Part shown: positions 52,960 to 64,000 of the stretch, piece by piece | Layout: every line of letters begins with the position of its first letter | Position numbering within the stretch: position 1 is the stretch's first letter | From: Echiichthys vipera | Lineage: Eukaryota > Chordata > Actinopteri > Perciformes > Trachinidae | Length of the DNA stretch: 64,000 bases | Direction of reading: 5' to 3' | NCBI GenBank assembly: GCA_963691815.1 | Contig: OY829661.1 | Span: 18,441,849-18,505,848, forward strand | Notes under the pieces: model-generated | What the model was told of the DNA's origin: nothing | Seen by the model: only the letters and a program-made list of their open reading frames with translations | The model's database searches: none | Position numbers and translations under genes: made by a program

Positions 52960-54235
52960 TGCGGAACTTACACCTAGTTCACGCATTTAAAAATTACCTT
53001 ACCAAAGCTAAGGTGCTGGAAAGGAGGGTTCGTCCTATAGAGCAACCTAAGATTGAAGAGGAACAATGCAGATTCTGTCCCGGACGTGGAACAACGGACC
53101 AGCTCTTTACTCTCTCAAGTATCCTGGAGGGGGCCTGGGAGTATGCCCATCCAGTCTACATGTGCTTTGTGGATCTGGAGAAGGCATATGCCCGGGTCCC
53201 CCGGGAGATACTGTGGGAGGTGCTACGGGAGTATGGGTTGAGGGGGTCACTTCTGCGGGCCATCCAATCTCTGTACACCCAAAGCTAGATCCGGATCCTC
53301 TGCAGTAAGTCGGATTCGTTCCTGGTGGGGGTTCGCCTCCGCCAGGGGTGCGCTTTGTCACCAATCCTGTTCCTTATTTTCATGAACAGGATATTGAGGC
53401 GTAGCCGTGGTGGGGAGGGGTTGCAGTTCGGTGGGCTGAGGATCTCGTCTCTGCTTTTTGCAGAAGATGTGGTCCTGATGGCATCGTCGGTCAGTGACCT
53501 TCAGCACTCACTGGATCGGTTCACAGCCGAGTGTGAAACGGCTGGGATGAGGATCAGCACCTCTAAATCTGAGGCCATGGCTCTCAGCAGGAAATTGGTG
53601 GATGCATACTCCAGGTAGGGAATGAGTCCTTACCCCAAGTGAAGGAGTTCAAGTACCTCGGGATCTTGTTCACGAGTGAGGGGACAATGGAGCGTGAGTT
53701 TGGCCGGAGAATCGGAGCAGCGGGGACGGTATTGCAGTCTCTCTACCGCACCGTTGTGACGAAAAGAGAGCTGAGTCGGAAGGCAAAGTCATGAAAGCTG
53801 GGTCATGACCGAAAGAACAAGGTCGCGGGTACAAGCGGCCGAAATGGGTTTTCTCAGGAGGGTGGCTGGAGTCTCCCTCAGAGATAGGGTGAGAAGTTCA
53901 ACCATCCGTGAGGAACTCGGAGAGCTGTTGCTCCTTTGCGTTGAAAGGAGCAAGTTGAGGTGGTCTGGGCATCTAGTAAGGATGCCCCCTGGGCGCCTCC
54001 CTAGGGAGATGTTCCAGGCACGTCCAGCTGGGAGGAGGCCTCGGGGAAGAACCAGGTCTAGGTGGAGAGATTATATCCCCACACTGGCCTGGGAACGCCT
54101 CGGGATCCCCCAGTTAGAGCTGGTTAATGTGGCCTGGGAAAGGGAAGTTTGGGGTCCCCTGCTAGAGCTGCTGCCCCGTGACCCAACCCTGAATAAGCGG
54201 TTGAAGATGAGTGATTGAGTGAGTGAATGCAGCTA
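52960..54235 (+). mobile_element. Decayed LINE: reverse transcriptase and C-terminal region to 3' end
   Basis: Three frames carry successive parts of one non-LTR retrotransposon ORF2. The first, to 53286, has CPGRGTTDQLF and FVDLEKAYARVPRE, ending in a stop. The second, to about 53618, has RLRQGCALSPILF and FAEDVVL. The third, 53805-54218, has RVAGVSLRDRVR, LRWSGHLVRMPPGRLPRE and WRDYIPTLAWERLG. Motifs A, B and C of RT are recognisable. Motif C is FAED instead of FADD, and at least one stop plus frameshifts make it dead. The 3' end is ATAAGCGGTTGAAGATGA followed by GTGA/GAATG units. The 5' part is missing. Confidence 0.85.
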
Positions 54236-54880
54236 CTATGTGAGTGCTTTTAACTAGAAAAATGAGAGGGTATTTTTTGACACCTGCCAAGCATGTCTTC
54301 CTGTTAACCTCCGCCCCATTTACAGTATTCAGTGTGCAATGAAATAATAAGAAAACAGAAGCAGCTGCAGTGAACATCTGCTCCTTTCTCACTCACATGA
54401 GCATACAGACACCATTTCTCAAGAAGTTCACAGCAGTATTTATTAAAAATGTCAATTTGACTATCAGCCGAATATTAGCATAAAATTATCACAATGGACC
54501 AATATTAATATAACTTCTCCAAGCTTATTACAGGTGATATCACATCAGTATATAGGTAGATATACATTTTTACTAGAAACACACTTTCACACATTTAACA
54601 GCAACAGATGTCGACTTACCACAACCTCTTGAACCATTGACTTTACCATTTAGAGCGTAAGAACTTGAACATTTCATAATCTGAAAATTACTTCACTCTT
54701 AATGATTCACAAAGTAAAAGTTGACACCGTGGAATTTACTCATTTCCTCAGTTGTTAATAACGTCTTTCTCCACAGTATTCCAAGGTACACAGTACTCCA
54801 CAACACTTCAAATTTTTCCAGATTGACCGCTATTAAAAGTCTTTAGTCTAGTGATCCTTTTGGGGTTTTTTTTGTCCTTC

Positions 54881-57800
54881 TCAAGTGTTCCTCTTGTTGG
54901 TAGCACTCAGTATGACAGGAGGCGGCTCTATGTTGAGCTCTTGTCGGAGGTCCTCGATGCTCTGCGCCCACCGTCTCTCGTAGAAGATGCTGAGGACGCA
55001 GCGGGCCTGACGACCATTGTGCAGAGCCCAAGGGCCCAAGGATGTGAACAGCGACTGTAAACGGCTAGGAGAAGGTGATGCAAGAGAGGAAACAATGAAG
55101 ACACTGGGTTTTTTTTTTAATCTCTGATTAACCAGTTCCTCAACAGCACCAGGAAATTCAGTTACTGTTTAATGGGAAAGGATGAATGATTTACAGTTTT
55201 TTTTTTCATCATCAACGGTAACAATGATATATAGTGTGTAGTGTTTCCTCTTATCGCTCTGTGGAACTATACACAAGACCTGGACAAAAGCCCAGTGGAT
55301 GTTTGCAATATGTTAATAATTACTTTCCACTACGAAACGTAGCAGGCTGCATTGTTAATGTTCAATTGCTCGACAGAGTAAAAGCCTAGGCTCCTAGGCT
55401 ACACTGTTATTGTACCTTGCATTGAGCCGAAGTGGCCCCAACACAGCTCCGAGTGCACACATGGGAAGTCCAGTCTGAGCAGCTTCGAACCATTTCACTG
55501 CCACTTCACCTGAAAGCCGCAAGAAGAGACAGAAAAGAAAGACGAGCCAGATTACTCCAGATGAAAGCAGAAGCAAAAACTAAAAGGGAAGTCAACGGTT
55601 AAGTGTGTCCAAACCAACTCCTAGGAAACCCTATTGCTAAACAGGATTTCTTTTTTCTCTTTTTCTAGACGTTAGTGTGCAGATTGGTGATGGTCTGCAC
55701 TTATATAACCTAATATAACATTTGGGCAACATTTCCAGTTTCAATTTGTGAAGCCTGACTCACCCAACATGTTGGTCGGCATCCCCAGCAAGGTGTGCAG
55801 CAAATCGTGGACCTCTCTGTACCTCTGCATGACGTAAGCTAGCTCCTCATCGTCTACAAACTTGACGTCTGCCCTCGAGTCGGGGGTCACATGCTGGCGG
55901 AACAGGAAAAGGGAATGCATGAGTGAACACGAAAGAGAAACCTTAAAATGGGGGAATTCTGAGGAAATATGTCTATCTTGATGTGATCAGTAACAGGAAC
56001 GCTCACATTGTCCTCAAGGAAACGAAGGTATTCTCTTCCGAAAGAGCCGTCAGGCAGAGAGGCCATCTCGTTTACATCAAGTGTAGAGAGCCGGATCCTG
56101 GGCCTTTCTCTGCAATAACCAGTCAATGACAAGACTAGATCAAATTGTGTTCACGGTAGAGAAAACGCTATTTAAAAAGCGACTAAATCAGAAAGTTACT
56201 GAGCAGTGTTCCGGTGACTCACTTCAGGATAGTGTAGCCTTCAGGGTCGTTTCTCATCCGATCCCTGAGATTCATCAACGCTAGGTGTCCCGTCGCCTCC
56301 CCGAGCACTGCGACCATGTCTGTGGGGAGAGTTGCATGCAGTTATATTGTACAAAATAGAGATTTATACTACTATATGGGTTTTAGTCTGTGTTCACGTG
56401 AACAGAATTAGGCCACAGAGACACGCCAAACACCGTTCATCTGAACACAATGCCCACATTGCCGTGACACAGACCTGGATTAATATCAGCAAAACAACTC
56501 TTCAAAGAATCTCAATTTTGTTACATAGTTAAAGACTATTATTTTTTTCTTTAAAAATAAAGTATGCAATGCAGTTGAAAAGGACTAGATTGAAGGGGCA
56601 CTCCAGAACATTTACACATAAAGATCAGTTTACTCATCAAAGTCAGTCTGTGGCTTTGAAGGAGGTTTTTCAAGCGTGAGAACATGTCTGACTGAAAATG
56701 TCAAGTCTGGTGAAGTCATCAGAGGTATCTCGATTGGAGTTTGGAGACTGCAAATGATTTAACAAAAAGCCTGCATTACAAGCTGGTGCCAGGGAGTTGG
56801 AGTGACCTCGGGAGTTTACCAGGCAGATACGGGCTGTTGAGAGTCAACCGATTCTAAGGACTTGAAGTCAGGTGCAGCCCTTTAAAGACACCTGGGGCCT
56901 CTAAACTAAATGTCACATGACAGGTGTTAGTGCTCTGTTCCTCCCTGAAAGTTTCATTGACACCTCACTTTGTATTTATTCTCATTTCTGTTTAAAAGAC
57001 ATTTTAAAAAAATGTGACAGTGGAGTCCCTAGAGATTAAAAGAGTGAGAATGAGTAACTCTGACTCAATGAGTAACTCTGACATGAGATATGAATCTCAG
57101 GTACAGTCCCAGTCTGTTGGTATCATTTGAAAGTGAAAAAAGAAACATCATGAACAGAGACATCCAAGACTTTGTCTAACTTAGTCATAAAAGCAACAAA
57201 AAAATGTGTTATATAGTTTAGCATTCAGTTAGTATTTATTGCTAATGAGATACATTCGACACAATTAATCCACACAGCCCATCAATTTACAAACCAGATG
57301 ACAAAATAGCCTATCCAGGTCTGAAAAAGTCAAAATGCAATGTTGTTGTTTTGATTTTTAAAGGTTATTTTTGAGTTCGAAAAAAAGTAGTTTACATTCT
57401 TGTATTTTTTCCCAGTGCTTTATATTCTGGCCTTCAGCAGCAAACTCCACCTGCTAATATGGCTGAAAGCTCAGAAAAACAACTAAGTGGACTTTTTTTT
57501 CTATAACTTGCACAAGGCTGCCATGTATGAATGATAATCCTCAAAGCAGGCAAACAGATACGATTGATTTTTAATGAATTTCCAAAGTTTAGAACATTAG
57601 GGGTTTTCTATTGCACCACCACCCGGAGAGCTATCTCCATAAATGGAGAGGCTTTTTGTGTGTGGGTTTTTTAAAATTTGCCTGGATTTGATACATTAAA
57701 ACAAAGAAATAAAGGAGATGAAAAGGGAAAGAAAGACCATAACAAAGAATGCAGCCTGAGCCCCGTGCTGACGTCTGTGTGGGTCTCACCGTGTCTGTAG

Positions 57801-58452
57801 GGGTCCTGTAGTGCAGCCACGCCCGACCCAAAAGCCAACAGGGCTTTTTGGATGGGGGTGGTGTGGATATGTCCAGGATACAGCCCATCATTGCAGCTGT
57901 CTGTAAACCCAGTGCTACTGCTGTGCACCTGGTGGACACACACTGCTGAGATAAATGTGGAGCAATATTAAGAACATTATTTACACTACTGGATCGACAC
58001 CAAGTAATAATGCACCAGTTGATGTTTTGTTGCCCCCCATGTAAGATGTAAAAATAACATGTAAAAAAGAATATTACACAACTAGAAAGCATATACATAA
58101 ATAACAAATACTTGATTTTTTTTCTTCTTTTTGTCATGACATAGGTAAAAGTATGCAAAAAAACAAAATTAACTGTACTTAACAAGTATCTTACAAATAC
58201 AATTTATTTATCATATATTCCTATCAAATATATATCATATTTTCTTACATATTGATTTATTTAATCAAAAAATATAAACGTATTGATATATTTTAGTATG
58301 CAAAATATAAATTCAACCACAACTCATCTTAAAAATGATGTCTGTAATTAAATACATAAATAAATAATCTAGAAAATCAACAGCATTTGATCATCTTATT
58401 ATTGATAAAGTATAAACATAACTTGCGGTTTGTATGTGATAATAGCTCACTA

Positions 58453-58544
<92 letters not shown>

Positions 58545-58758
58545 CCCTCTCGCTACCAGCTAGGTTTCGACATTGATTCATGTTTACACTAAAATAGTTG
58601 ACTTACATATCGCTATTTATCTAAAAAAAACAGTATTGGTAGCTTTCGCTTAATTTGAAATATAACGCATAAAACGCGTTGCCATAGAAACTCATACCTT
58701 TGGAGATCAAAGTGTGTTGTCGCTTAACTAACCGTTGGACAGCTACAGACAGCCACAT
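54881..58758 (-). CDS. coq4: Coenzyme Q biosynthesis protein COQ4, mitochondrial, seven exons, 273 aa
   Basis: Exons (minus): 58758-58698, 57942-57790, 56319-56223, 56109-56007, 55893-55764, 55509-55416 and 55064-54881 (TGA 54881-54883). All junctions are AG/GT and in phase. Human COQ4 has 265 aa and shares HIHTTPIQKALLAFGSG, DPYRHDMVAVLGE, ERPRI, FVDDEELAYVMQRYREVHD and LLHTLLGMPTNMLGE. The COQ4 metal-binding motif HDxxH-x11-E is present as H167, D168, H171 and E183. The basic, hydrophobic start MWLSVAVQRLVKRQ fits a mitochondrial presequence. COQ4 sits in the matrix-side CoQ synthome and is needed for ubiquinone biosynthesis, reportedly in C1 decarboxylation/hydroxylation of the ring. Exon 2 has a tandem CAGCAG acceptor; using 57945 instead adds one alanine. 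It converges on bspry. Confidence 0.96.
58457..58542. repeat. (TG)n microsatellite in coq4 intron 1
   Basis: About 43 TG units, 155-240 bp downstream of the coq4 first exon on its strand. Confidence 0.97.
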
Positions 58759-58860
58759 CGTGAACACTTAGTGCGCATGCGTCATTTGGATATGACGCTT
58801 TGATATCCACTCCGGGGCAGCCCAGTTGAAAAGGGCGGGGTTTAGTCGATGAACTGCAGA
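58759..58860. promoter_or_regulatory. Compact, probably bidirectional coq4 promoter
   Basis: TGCGCATGCG at 58772-58781 matches the NRF1 consensus (YGCGCAYGCGC) apart from the last base. GGGCGGGG at 58839-58846 is an Sp1 site. TGACGC occurs at 58793-58798. No TATA box was seen. The coq4 ATG lies 13 bp to the left and a candidate 5' non-coding exon of a plus-strand gene begins just to the right. Confidence 0.5.
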
Positions 58861-59049
58861 GACGACACGGATATAACTCCGTTCTCGCCAGCTGCCCTTA
58901 TTTATACAAGCAAGCACACGTAGCCATAAAATTGTACTAGAGGCTACTCAAAATTGTAAACACAGCGAGGAAGGTTGAGCCGTCCTTGTCTTTCTGAACC
59001 AACAGTTTCGTTTTCTGTCTGACGGCAGAGATTAAGTCAAGACACCAAG
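58861..59049 (+). other. Putative 5' non-coding exon of a plus-strand gene leaving the window
   Basis: GC-balanced sequence right of the promoter ends at CACCAAG followed by the donor GTCAGT at 59050. It has no long open frame. The next convincing coding exon is not in the window. In human, COQ4 has a head-to-head neighbour (TRUB2), but nothing here identifies the gene. Confidence 0.35.
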
Positions 59050-59175
59050 GTCAGTCGAGCTGAGATACTGTTTCTGTTCGCCGGTTGATTTCAGTTTGCT
59101 AACTGAGTCGATAATTCGCCAAATATTAACAGTAGTAGGCTAGTCAAACACCGCCCCAAGTTAGCATGTTGCTAC

Positions 59176-59641
59176 GGAGGACTAAACATGACCTAAGTCT
59201 CAATAAATACATACATTAACGTATACATAACTACAAGATAAAAATAAAATAAAAACAGAAATGAATACATAAAAAAATGGGAACTCCTACCTCATTTAAA
59301 CACAGAAATAAATTCATAAAAAAATGGGAACTCCTACCTCATTTACTCACAGTAATACAATAAATAAATGTAGGTGCACCAAAAAGTAGAAATCAATCCA
59401 AAGCATGTATGTATTCTTTAATTAATTCATACATTTATTTTTGTATTAATAAATTAATTTATTTCTGTATTTAGTTCTGCATTTATTTATTCATTCCTAT
59501 ATTAATTTATTCGATTATGTATGCATTTATGTATTCTTTCATTTACATACTTTTTCATGCATTTGTTTATGTATACATTTATTTATTCCTGTCTTTATGT
59601 ATACATTTATTTCTGAATTTATTAGGTCATGTTAGCCCTCC
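59176..59641. mobile_element. Foldback/MITE-like element with about 20-bp inverted termini
   Basis: The left end is GGAGGACTAAACATGACCTA. The right end TTAGGTCATGTTAGCCCTCC is its inverted complement with two differences. The 466-bp interior is built of AAATA/ATACAT words on the left and TTTATT/TATGTA words on the right, so the two arms could pair over much of their length. A 47-bp direct duplication (ATGGGAACTCCTACCTCATT at 59277 and 59324) lies in the left arm. There is no coding capacity and no clear target duplication. Confidence 0.6.
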
Positions 59642-62557
59642 ACATGTAGCTGCCTAAAGTTGGGTAAAAGTAACTTTAGCCTCGGCGGATAAACCAGTAG
59701 CGAAGCACGTACGACAGAGAAGTTAGCTGCTCATACAAACCGATAACTGAAGTGTCATTTAGTGTCGGCTGGAGCTTCTTATTTCAGCCAATAACACAAA
59801 TGCAAAAAGTTGCAAATGATAACTGCAAAAAATAATATATGCACTCAGCAAAAAACCAACGAGGTAGCGTCTAACTAACGCTCAGTCACTGCTCACGAGT
59901 AATTTGTTTCCCTTTGTGTGTGTGACGTGTTGGGGTTGGGTGTAGCTCTGCTGAAATACTGTCGTTTGGTGCTAGGACTTTACTACGTGAACAGGGAGAC
60001 TCTGGGTGAGTAAAGACATCCAAGGTTGGCTTCAGTGCAGTCTGTATCGCATTAGAGAGTGTAGAAACCTTTGGCATGGGTGTAAAAACAAATACTGACC
60101 AGGAACACGGCGAGCACACAGGGAGCAGAGCAGAGCAGGGCAGAGGGTGTTTTTCTGGCTTCAAATAGCTGCTACTATAGCTTTAAAACAGGCTGTTGTT
60201 TGTGACACAAAAGTAATGCCATAGTTTGGTTGTACTGTACTTTTCATGGCATTGTTTTGGATTGAGAACGAAGCTCTTGGTGTTATTTATATCACACACT
60301 TTTCACAATTGTTACAGATTACTGTATACAGATGTAGATACAATTTAAAAAAACAAGGTCAGCTCAGTCTTCAGAGTTTAGTCATGTTTGTGCTTGGCGT
60401 ATGGCTCCTTTTAATGTAAGTTAAGTTCTTATTTGTTCAGCCAGTGTACAAAGAGTCTGGTGTGTTTGTTAGTCGTTTCAGGACGGTGGAGTGTATAACA
60501 AAGGAAGTCAGCATATGGTCTCTACATGGGATTGTCTGGTTTAATGGTTGTTTTCACTGGGGTTTTTAATTACAACTCTCTGTGTGTTTCTATGGAAACA
60601 TAAACTAAACAACAGTTTTGATGTACCCATGTACTTATTGAGGCTTGGGTCACGGCAAGGCTGTTTTTCACCTCACTCAACCGTGTTTTCTGACTTATTT
60701 TGTCATTTACTCTGTCTGTAACAGAGTTAGACCACATGCAACTTGTTGCGAAATTCCAAAAACAAACTGTGACACAGTAGTAAAGAAATATTAGTCATCA
60801 TGTACGCAATGCATGTGGTGATGTGTCAGATATGAATTTGGAGAAAAGTGCTCTGGCTTTCCAGTGATAAGCAACTTTGGGCTTTTTCTAAGAAGTATGT
60901 AACTTCCCGCCTTAAAATTCCGGGTTGACAGGAAGTGGGTTGAAGAAGAAGACAATTTATTGATAACTTAATATTATTATAGAAAATTACAATATTATTA
61001 TAAAACAATATTGCTATTTAACACTCAATTTAAGGGGGCTGAAATGTAAGAATAATTCATTTTATATAATATATTAATTAATTCAATTATTGTTTTAAAA
61101 TGTTGACATATGACTCATACAAAAAAACTGCAATATTTATGTCATTTGGATGATGCTTCAAGGATTGATCTTTGAGAGTTATTTTCATTTTTGCACTAAA
61201 GTTCTTCATAAAATGAGGAAATTTTCAGTAGCTTTCATTTGTCAAGAATTGAATTCACACAGGCGTATACACAAATAGGCTTAACCATTTGGTTTATTCA
61301 TATAAACTATTTATTAATTGAATTTTCAATGCTAAATTGTGATATATATCGTGTATATTCTTTGTAATATCATCTTAAAAGTTGCAGTTTAACTCATGAG
61401 TCCAGGGAGTATGAATGAATGTTACTTGAAAGATTATATTGTATGTAGCTTGTTTACTGTTATTACTAATGGCTGCTAATGCTAATGCATGACTGGTCAT
61501 ATGTTAACCTGTGGTAATTTAAGTCTCATGATGAGCGTGAGAGTTTAGGGCTCTATCTTGTCATCTTGTGATCATGAGATGTTCAATATGAAAATGAGAT
61601 GTTCAGGTTGTGCTCTGTTATGAAGGTCGCTCTGTTCAAACTGAGAGGAAGTTTTGGGGCACAGTAACCTTTTAATTTACCTAGTGTCATTTTGTTCTTC
61701 CGACACATAATCTCACTTCCCTACACAGTGGTTTCGGAAGAGACTCAACTGTCAAAATTTGCGCAGCTGTTTTACGGAGGCACACAGTTTCCATCAAGCT
61801 TTCCCATTCAGTTTGTGAAGGATACATAATGTCTTGTGGGTTGATAATAATTTGATATTTGCCACCACCTAGTGTGAACAGATTGCCCTGTTACCCTTTT
61901 TAAGACAAGGCTGATGGAACATCTTGTGTGTTTTTGTACCAACATCAGTGTTTTTTTGATTGGTAGTGAATTTTAAATTTTAAAGCATGCGTTGACTCAA
62001 GCAAATTAATAGGTGGAGACAACACTGCTCAAAGGTATTTGTATTGTCTAGAGTTCAGACCAGATGAACTACATATTATCATAGATCCTTTAGGCCTGCT
62101 CAAGCAAGCAGAACGATTTCAGAGCCAACGTTGTAAATCCATATCATGACATGCAAAGCTGCTATCTTCTTATATTCTTTCCAGAGTTTCCTGAGACACT
62201 TACATTATATAAGTTGACTGTACTTGCATGCACACATCTTGTATACCATTTTCTGCGGCTCTGTGTAAAATTAAACCTGCATCAGGCAAACCAACAGCTG
62301 TGTGCATATACTAATGGGAGTATTTGATGTGGGCGTGTGGGAATGTGACAATATATAATGACATCTGCTGGTTTATGGGAAAAGCACTCCCTATTCATTT
62401 TCCCACCCATAAGGGATTTTTACTAAAGTAGGTCTTCCTAGAGTTGTGCTGGTAGGCGAGTACGCAAGTCTATGCACTGATCAAATATCCATTGATTTAG
62501 CCCTGGGAAAAGTGCTTTAAAGTACTTTACTAAAGTACTTTTTATCTTCTTTTTCAG

Positions 62558-62601
62558 TTACGCTATCAATACCGCTACACACTGGCCAATACAAAGTTCA
62601 G
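62558..62601 (+). other. Weak exon candidate
   Basis: A strong pyrimidine tract and acceptor (ATCTTCTTTTTCAG) precede 44 nt open in one frame (LRYQYRYTLANTKF), then donor GTATCG. It could be an exon of the gene starting near 58.9 kb, a second 5' UTR exon, or chance. Confidence 0.2.
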
Positions 62602-63378
62602 GTATCGTAATTAAATTCTTGCCACAACAAGCTTTTTAGTCTGAATGTGATTTTGCATGTTAGCGTCACCACTGCAGAAATTCAGGTTTAGTCCTTGGCA
62701 GCGATACCTCCAGCTTCATCTGATGAACACATCTAGCATTCGTGAGAAGTAGGCTGGTCAGACCACATCTTTGAGTTGTTCTTTTGTTTTGCCGTTGTTA
62801 AGGAGATAAAGTTATGGCTGATAACGCATTGCTAGCCAGGCACCCTTTAAGCCCGTGTAGCAGCTCATAGCTTTTAAAATTTGACTGTGGCGGTCCAATT
62901 GTTGCCAATTTTATGAATTTCATACTGTTTGGTTTGGTCCATAGTGCAACACGCGGGAGTGGACTTTTGCACCAGTTGCGAAACTTGGCATTACTAAGGC
63001 AACATTATGCATATGCTCCAACAGAACAACATAAACCATCTGCTTTTAGAAAAAACAAAATGCGCCTCTACGTGCACCTAAAGCCTGTTGTTTGTTTTGC
63101 AAAAATCGACCGCGCCCGAATCATGCTGTCCACTCAGCGCAGGGTTGTGTGAGAGCTGATTGTCAGTCACAGTTCGTGCACACGCCACAGATCCCCCTCC
63201 CGCATGTTACAATATCACATGCACACACCTCAAGCTTGGCATATGCTAAATGACGTTAGCAATTGCTATCTATGAGTGAGTAAGTTAGCCAGCCTACCTC
63301 CGTGTAGCATGAAGAGACGGGCGCGCTCACCGGGATCTGGTGCACATGATGGGAGCCAAAGGAGCTCGTTGGTAGTGT

Positions 63379-63394
63379 GGGGGGGGGGGGGGGG
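63379..63394. repeat. Poly(G) run, 16 bases
   Basis: A homopolymer tract; its length is likely unreliable in the assembly. Confidence 0.9.
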
Positions 63395-63486
63395 TGCCTA
63401 CTGCAGTTTTAATTGGAAGAAAAGTTGCACACTCCCGAGACCTCACACATTCCACTCCTGTTGACGTTTTATTGTTCTTGATACTT

Positions 63487-63500
63487 CCACTAGATGGCAC
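63487..63500 (+). promoter_or_regulatory. CTCF-type motif
   Basis: CCACTAGATGGCAC fits the CCASYAGRKGGCRS core at every position. It has the same orientation as the motif at 63674. Confidence 0.35.
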
Positions 63501-63673
63501 CAAAGGAAGGAATATTTCAATCATAAAGACAGGAGCTTTCACTTGTTGCATTTAAGATTTTACTTCATGTACAGCACAGATATCATACAAATAAAGGTTA
63601 TTATAATGCAACCACGACCAAATTTGATCCATTGTGCATTGTTTTGGACTGTATATAGAGCATATAGTCGTAA

Positions 63674-63687
63674 CCACTAGATGGCAG
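63674..63687 (+). promoter_or_regulatory. CTCF-type motif
   Basis: CCACTAGATGGCAG, a full core match, 187 bp right of and parallel to the motif at 63487. Confidence 0.35.
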
Positions 63688-64000
63688 CACAAGCCCGATT
63701 ATTAGCCTTGTGTAGTAACTCTGATAAAATACATCTCTTAAGTAAAATGTAGCTTTCATGACTCATAGCTAGATACCACTGTCTATGAGCAAAATTTTTT
63801 ATAATGTCTGTCGTTAATCAGACACAGATTGGACACATGGTGGTGATGTAAGTGTCAGCTTTATGTATTGGCCAGTATAAAAAAAGAATGAAATGCAGTG
63901 AGTGTGAAATAAAGCTGGACTATTTAGTGAAAACTTCTTCCTTTGTCTGATATTGGGAAACATGTCTTGATGTCCACCATGTTTATATTGTAGAGCAACT

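Larger units (their letters stand above)
49793..54880. other. Convergent intergenic region between bspry and coq4
   Basis: Both 3' UTRs must lie here. Otherwise it holds retroelement fragments (50398-50570, 52960-54235), dispersed repeats (50702-51450), a degenerate tandem array (52290-52615) and a CTCF-like motif (51644). The 95-codon frame at 51554-51841 has no recognisable family. Confidence 0.5.
59050..64000. other. Presumed intron or intergenic DNA to the right edge
   Basis: No coding exon could be proved. Structured items are the foldback element (59176-59641), a weak 44-nt exon candidate (62558-62601), a 16-G run (63379-63394) and two CTCF-like motifs (63487, 63674). Confidence 0.5.

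Noticed and set aside
53107..53364. Minus-strand proline-rich frame
   Set aside because: Antisense of the LINE reverse transcriptase region.
62913..63152. 79-codon plus frame near the right edge
   Set aside because: No recognisable domain; the surrounding sequence looks like intron or repeat.

Overview
The window is vertebrate nuclear DNA, almost certainly from a percomorph-type teleost fish. The protein-coding genes are split into short exons with GT/AG borders. The introns and intergenic DNA are AT-rich and full of long (CA)n/(TG)n arrays, and many small repeats belong to families common in fish genomes. No bacterial, plasmid, CRISPR or complete viral features were seen.

Six protein-coding genes can be supported. 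From left to right they are: an intronless-looking rhodopsin-family GPCR (minus, 2272-3150); sapcd2 (minus, six exons, 10560-22276); tmem141 (minus, five exons, 28563-30390); zmynd19 (minus, six exons, 35220-39800); bspry (plus, six exons, 44728-49792); and coq4 (minus, seven exons, 54881-58758). I assembled the exons by hand. All five spliced genes keep an open frame across every junction and give proteins of 436, 125, 227, 465 and 273 residues, close to or somewhat longer than their human counterparts. bspry and coq4 converge tail to tail. coq4 has a compact promoter facing a probable 5' non-coding exon of a plus-strand gene that runs off the right edge.

The genes do not form one pathway. 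Sapcd2 is a mitotic spindle-orientation factor, Tmem141 a small membrane protein, Zmynd19 a MYND-finger adaptor, Bspry a B-box/SPRY epithelial protein, and Coq4 a coenzyme Q biosynthesis protein. What links them is linkage itself: to my knowledge human SAPCD2, TMEM141, ZMYND19, COQ4 and BSPRY are all on 9q.

The rest is repeat-rich. It includes a nested insertion near 1.3-1.9 kb; a DNA-transposon-like element with an internal duplication at 3.4-4.0 kb and a related duplicated module at 6.6-6.8 kb; a diverged tandem array in sapcd2 intron 2; a hAT-like MITE candidate at 19.5 kb; and a 0.65-kb higher-order (CA)n array at 25.6-26.3 kb. Further right are a tRNA-derived SINE at 30.7-31.1 kb, a 35-bp minisatellite at 43.2 kb, a decayed LINE reverse transcriptase at 53-54.2 kb and a foldback element at 59.2-59.6 kb.

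I found no wholly new molecular system. The observations most worth following are: the cell-cycle-type promoter grammar (CCAAT/CCAAT/CHR) upstream of sapcd2; a perfect E2F palindrome upstream of zmynd19; an NRF1-type site in the coq4 promoter; a NAGNAG acceptor in coq4; microsatellites abutting splice sites in sapcd2 and bspry; an unexplained GC-rich exon-like segment in sapcd2 intron 2; and the divergent GPCR.
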